Positions 6,338-7,334 of a DNA stretch of 7,334 nucleotides are shown here, piece by piece. The position numbers were made by a program, and so were the translations under genes. The notes under the pieces are model-generated. The model ran no database searches. It was not told where the DNA came from and saw only the letters and a program-made list of their open reading frames with translations. Source of the stretch: JAGDXO01 sp964541025 (GTDB taxonomy: Archaea; Thermoplasmatota; Thermoplasmata; Thermoplasmatales; GCA-001856825). Position 1 is the first letter of the stretch. Every line of letters starts with the position of its first letter. The stretch lies in NCBI GenBank assembly GCA_964541025.1, contig CAZIOW010000042.1, positions 1 to 7,334 on the forward strand, read 5' to 3'.

Positions 6338-6641
6338 GTGGGGTGTCCCAGGTAAGCCCCCTTCTGTTAGCCTCTAAGAGGTTGGCAGCATTTGACTTAT
6401 GCACCCTACCCGTTCCTCTGGCAGGATCTCATAGGAACTGCTTGGGTTTGCTTCCTTCCCAGTCCCCCTGTCTCAACAAATTTTCAGGAACGTCACCTTC
6501 AAAAGGATCACCCTGCCCTGAAACTGTGCCATTTCTTCTAAGGGACAGCAGGCCTCTCAGCCTGGGTTTTATCCGGATTCCTGCCGGAAGGGGGGACTTT
6601 CCTCACCGTTACCAGCGACAGCCGCCCCGGGACTCCCCATT
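6338..6641 (-). ncRNA. rnpB: RNase P RNA (archaeal)
   Basis: This is the catalytic RNA of RNase P, which removes 5' leaders from pre-tRNAs. The universal core is clear on the minus strand: CR-I GAGGAAAGTCC (6604-6594) and CR-V ACAGAAGGGGGCTTACC (6367-6351). These pair as helix P4 (AAG-U-CCCCC with GGGGG-CUU), including the conserved bulged U. CR-II-like AGGGTGAT, CR-III-like GCAAACCC and the block TAAGTCAAATGCTGCC follow in the right order. The terminal helix P1 closes exactly: TGGGGAGTCCC (6639-6629) pairs with GGGACACCCCA (6349-6339) apart from one A-A mismatch. P1 sets the ends to within a few bases and gives ~304 nt. The sequence is much more GC-rich than its surroundings, as expected for a structured RNA. 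It sits 15 nt after the GNAT gene stop. Confidence 0.97.
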
Positions 6642-6656
6642 ACCTATTAAGTGATA

Positions 6657-7217
6657 CTATTTTTTGCTTTCTACGCCTTCTTCATCATCTTTGAATTTTT
6701 CAAAGATTAGAAGATCCCTGTAACCTTCATACGGAACGTAATCGTGTTTTGAAAAGTACCCAACTCTTTTGAAGCCATTTTTTTCGAGTACTCTAACGGA
6801 TCCTATATTGCCATCCTTAACATATGCATATATTTTCCTTAGATTGAGTATTTCAAATCCATATTCAAGTGCAAGTTTTACTGATTCGGTCGCAATACCT
6901 TTTCCCCAACTACTTTGTTGTATCATATATCCGAGCTCTGCGTGTCCGTTATAGGTATCAATACTGTGAAGCCCTACTACGCCAAGAGGAGTAGAGTCAT
7001 CATTGCTGCGTATCAGGAAGACCTTATTCTTACTCTGTTCCCTTGAAAGATTTAGAAGCCATTCCCTCTCATCATTCGGAAAATGAAGGACATTGGGAAA
7101 TCTCAGGTATTTTGTTACAATAGGATCATTTATGACTTTTAATAAAAAATCTAAATCATTTTCAATAGGCAATGTAAGTATTACCTTAATTCCCTTCATT
7201 ATCACGGGGCTTTCCAT
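6657..7217 (-). CDS. GNAT family N-acetyltransferase (RimJ/RimL-like)
   Basis: This 186-residue enzyme should transfer an acetyl group from acetyl-CoA to an amine, either a protein N-terminus or a small molecule. The N-terminal part (ILTLPIENDLDFLLKVINDPIVTKYL, in two blocks 13-38) is the usual RimJ/RimL opening. The middle strand GHAELGYMI (91-99) leads to the acetyl-CoA pyrophosphate loop WGKGIATES (104-112). The late motif NIGSVRVLEKNGFKRVGYF (137-155) matches the conserved N-x-x-S-x-R-V-x-E-K-x-G-F pattern. The start at 7217 is preferred because a TATA-like box sits 22-33 nt upstream, suggesting a leaderless mRNA. A Met at residue 7 (7199) is closer to the usual family start and cannot be excluded. 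Its substrate is unknown, and a role in ribosomal protein acetylation would be a guess. Confidence 0.92.
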   Translation of the reverse strand: MESPVIMKGIKVILTLPIENDLDFLLKVINDPIVTKYLRFPNVLHFPNDEREWLLNLSREQSKNKVFLIRSNDDSTPLGVVGLHSIDTYNGHAELGYMIQQSSWGKGIATESVKLALEYGFEILNLRKIYAYVKDGNIGSVRVLEKNGFKRVGYFSKHDYVPYEGYRDLLIFEKFKDDEEGVESKK

Positions 7218-7238
7218 AGATCATTATCCAGAGATTCC

Positions 7239-7250
7239 TAATTTATTTTT
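7239..7250 (-). promoter_or_regulatory. Putative TATA box for the GNAT gene
   Basis: The minus strand reads AAAAATAAATTA, 22-33 nt before the ATG at 7217, again the spacing of a leaderless archaeal message. A modest T5 run at 7275-7271 just upstream could end the preceding gene. Confidence 0.5.
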
Positions 7251-7291
7251 CTTCTTTCAGGAGAATTTGGAAAAAGGATGATTAATTATTC

Positions 7292-7334
7292 TCAAGAGCC
7301 GTCATCCTCATCGATATTTACAATATCTCGCACT
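7292..7334 (-). CDS. C-terminal end of an unidentified protein (runs off window)
   Basis: Only thirteen codons and a TGA stop (7294-7292) are in the window, reading VRDIVNIDEDDGS. The acidic tail and the intergenic gap before the GNAT promoter fit the end of a real minus-strand gene. No product can be named from so little sequence, and a chance open frame is possible. Confidence 0.35.
   Translation of the reverse strand, partial: VRDIVNIDEDDGS

Noticed and set aside
6343..6654. Plus-strand open frame of 103 codons
   Set aside because: It lies wholly antisense to the RNase P RNA, whose conserved core and closing P1 helix explain the sequence. The frame has a Pro/Ser/Leu-rich composition typical of a translated structured RNA complement.
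1..7334. Search for CRISPR arrays, insertion sequences, tRNAs, attachment sites and defence genes
   Set aside because: No spaced direct repeats, transposase motifs, tRNA-like cloverleafs or known defence domains were seen. The gene set is core metabolism, transport and information processing.

Overview
The window looks like ordinary chromosome from an archaeon, most likely of the Thermoplasmata (Thermoplasmatales-like). The archaeal markers are a Nep1-type rRNA methyltransferase, an archaeal-style RNase P RNA, a stand-alone Mrp/Nbp35 P-loop ATPase, a surface protein very dense in N-glycosylation sequons, and A/T-rich TATA-like boxes placed about 20-35 nt upstream of several start codons, as expected for leaderless transcripts. 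The DNA is AT-rich except for the GC-rich RNase P RNA. The lineage is an inference from style and gene content.

Left part (1-2082), minus strand: the Mrp/Nbp35 Fe-S carrier gene comes first in transcription order. A T-rich termination stretch follows, then an ABC exporter operon with its own promoter. That operon holds an ATPase overlapping by 14 nt with an ABC-2 permease that runs off the window at base 1.

Middle (2083-4555): a short divergent promoter region carries an inverted repeat over a TATA-like box. Three tightly coupled plus-strand genes follow: a secreted, membrane-anchored, heavily sequon-bearing surface protein, a 102-residue alpha/beta protein I do not recognise, and nep1. The nep1 3' end overlaps the convergent purD by 47 bp.

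Right part (4509-7334), minus strand: read in transcription order there is the last codons of an unidentified gene, a GNAT acetyltransferase, RNase P RNA (about 304 nt), scpB (chromosome segregation) and purD (purine synthesis). scpB and purD are joined by a TTGA stop/start overlap. The RNase P RNA sits only 15 nt after the GNAT gene and about 40 nt before scpB, so its terminator and the scpB promoter share the same A/T-rich stretch.

I see no CRISPR array, insertion sequence, tRNA, integrase or defence cassette, and no clear new multi-gene system. The points most worth a second look are the unrecognised small protein coupled to nep1, the altered GRPD motif in Nep1, the surface protein in the same operon, the operator-like dyad at 2101-2127 and the compressed RNase P RNA locus.
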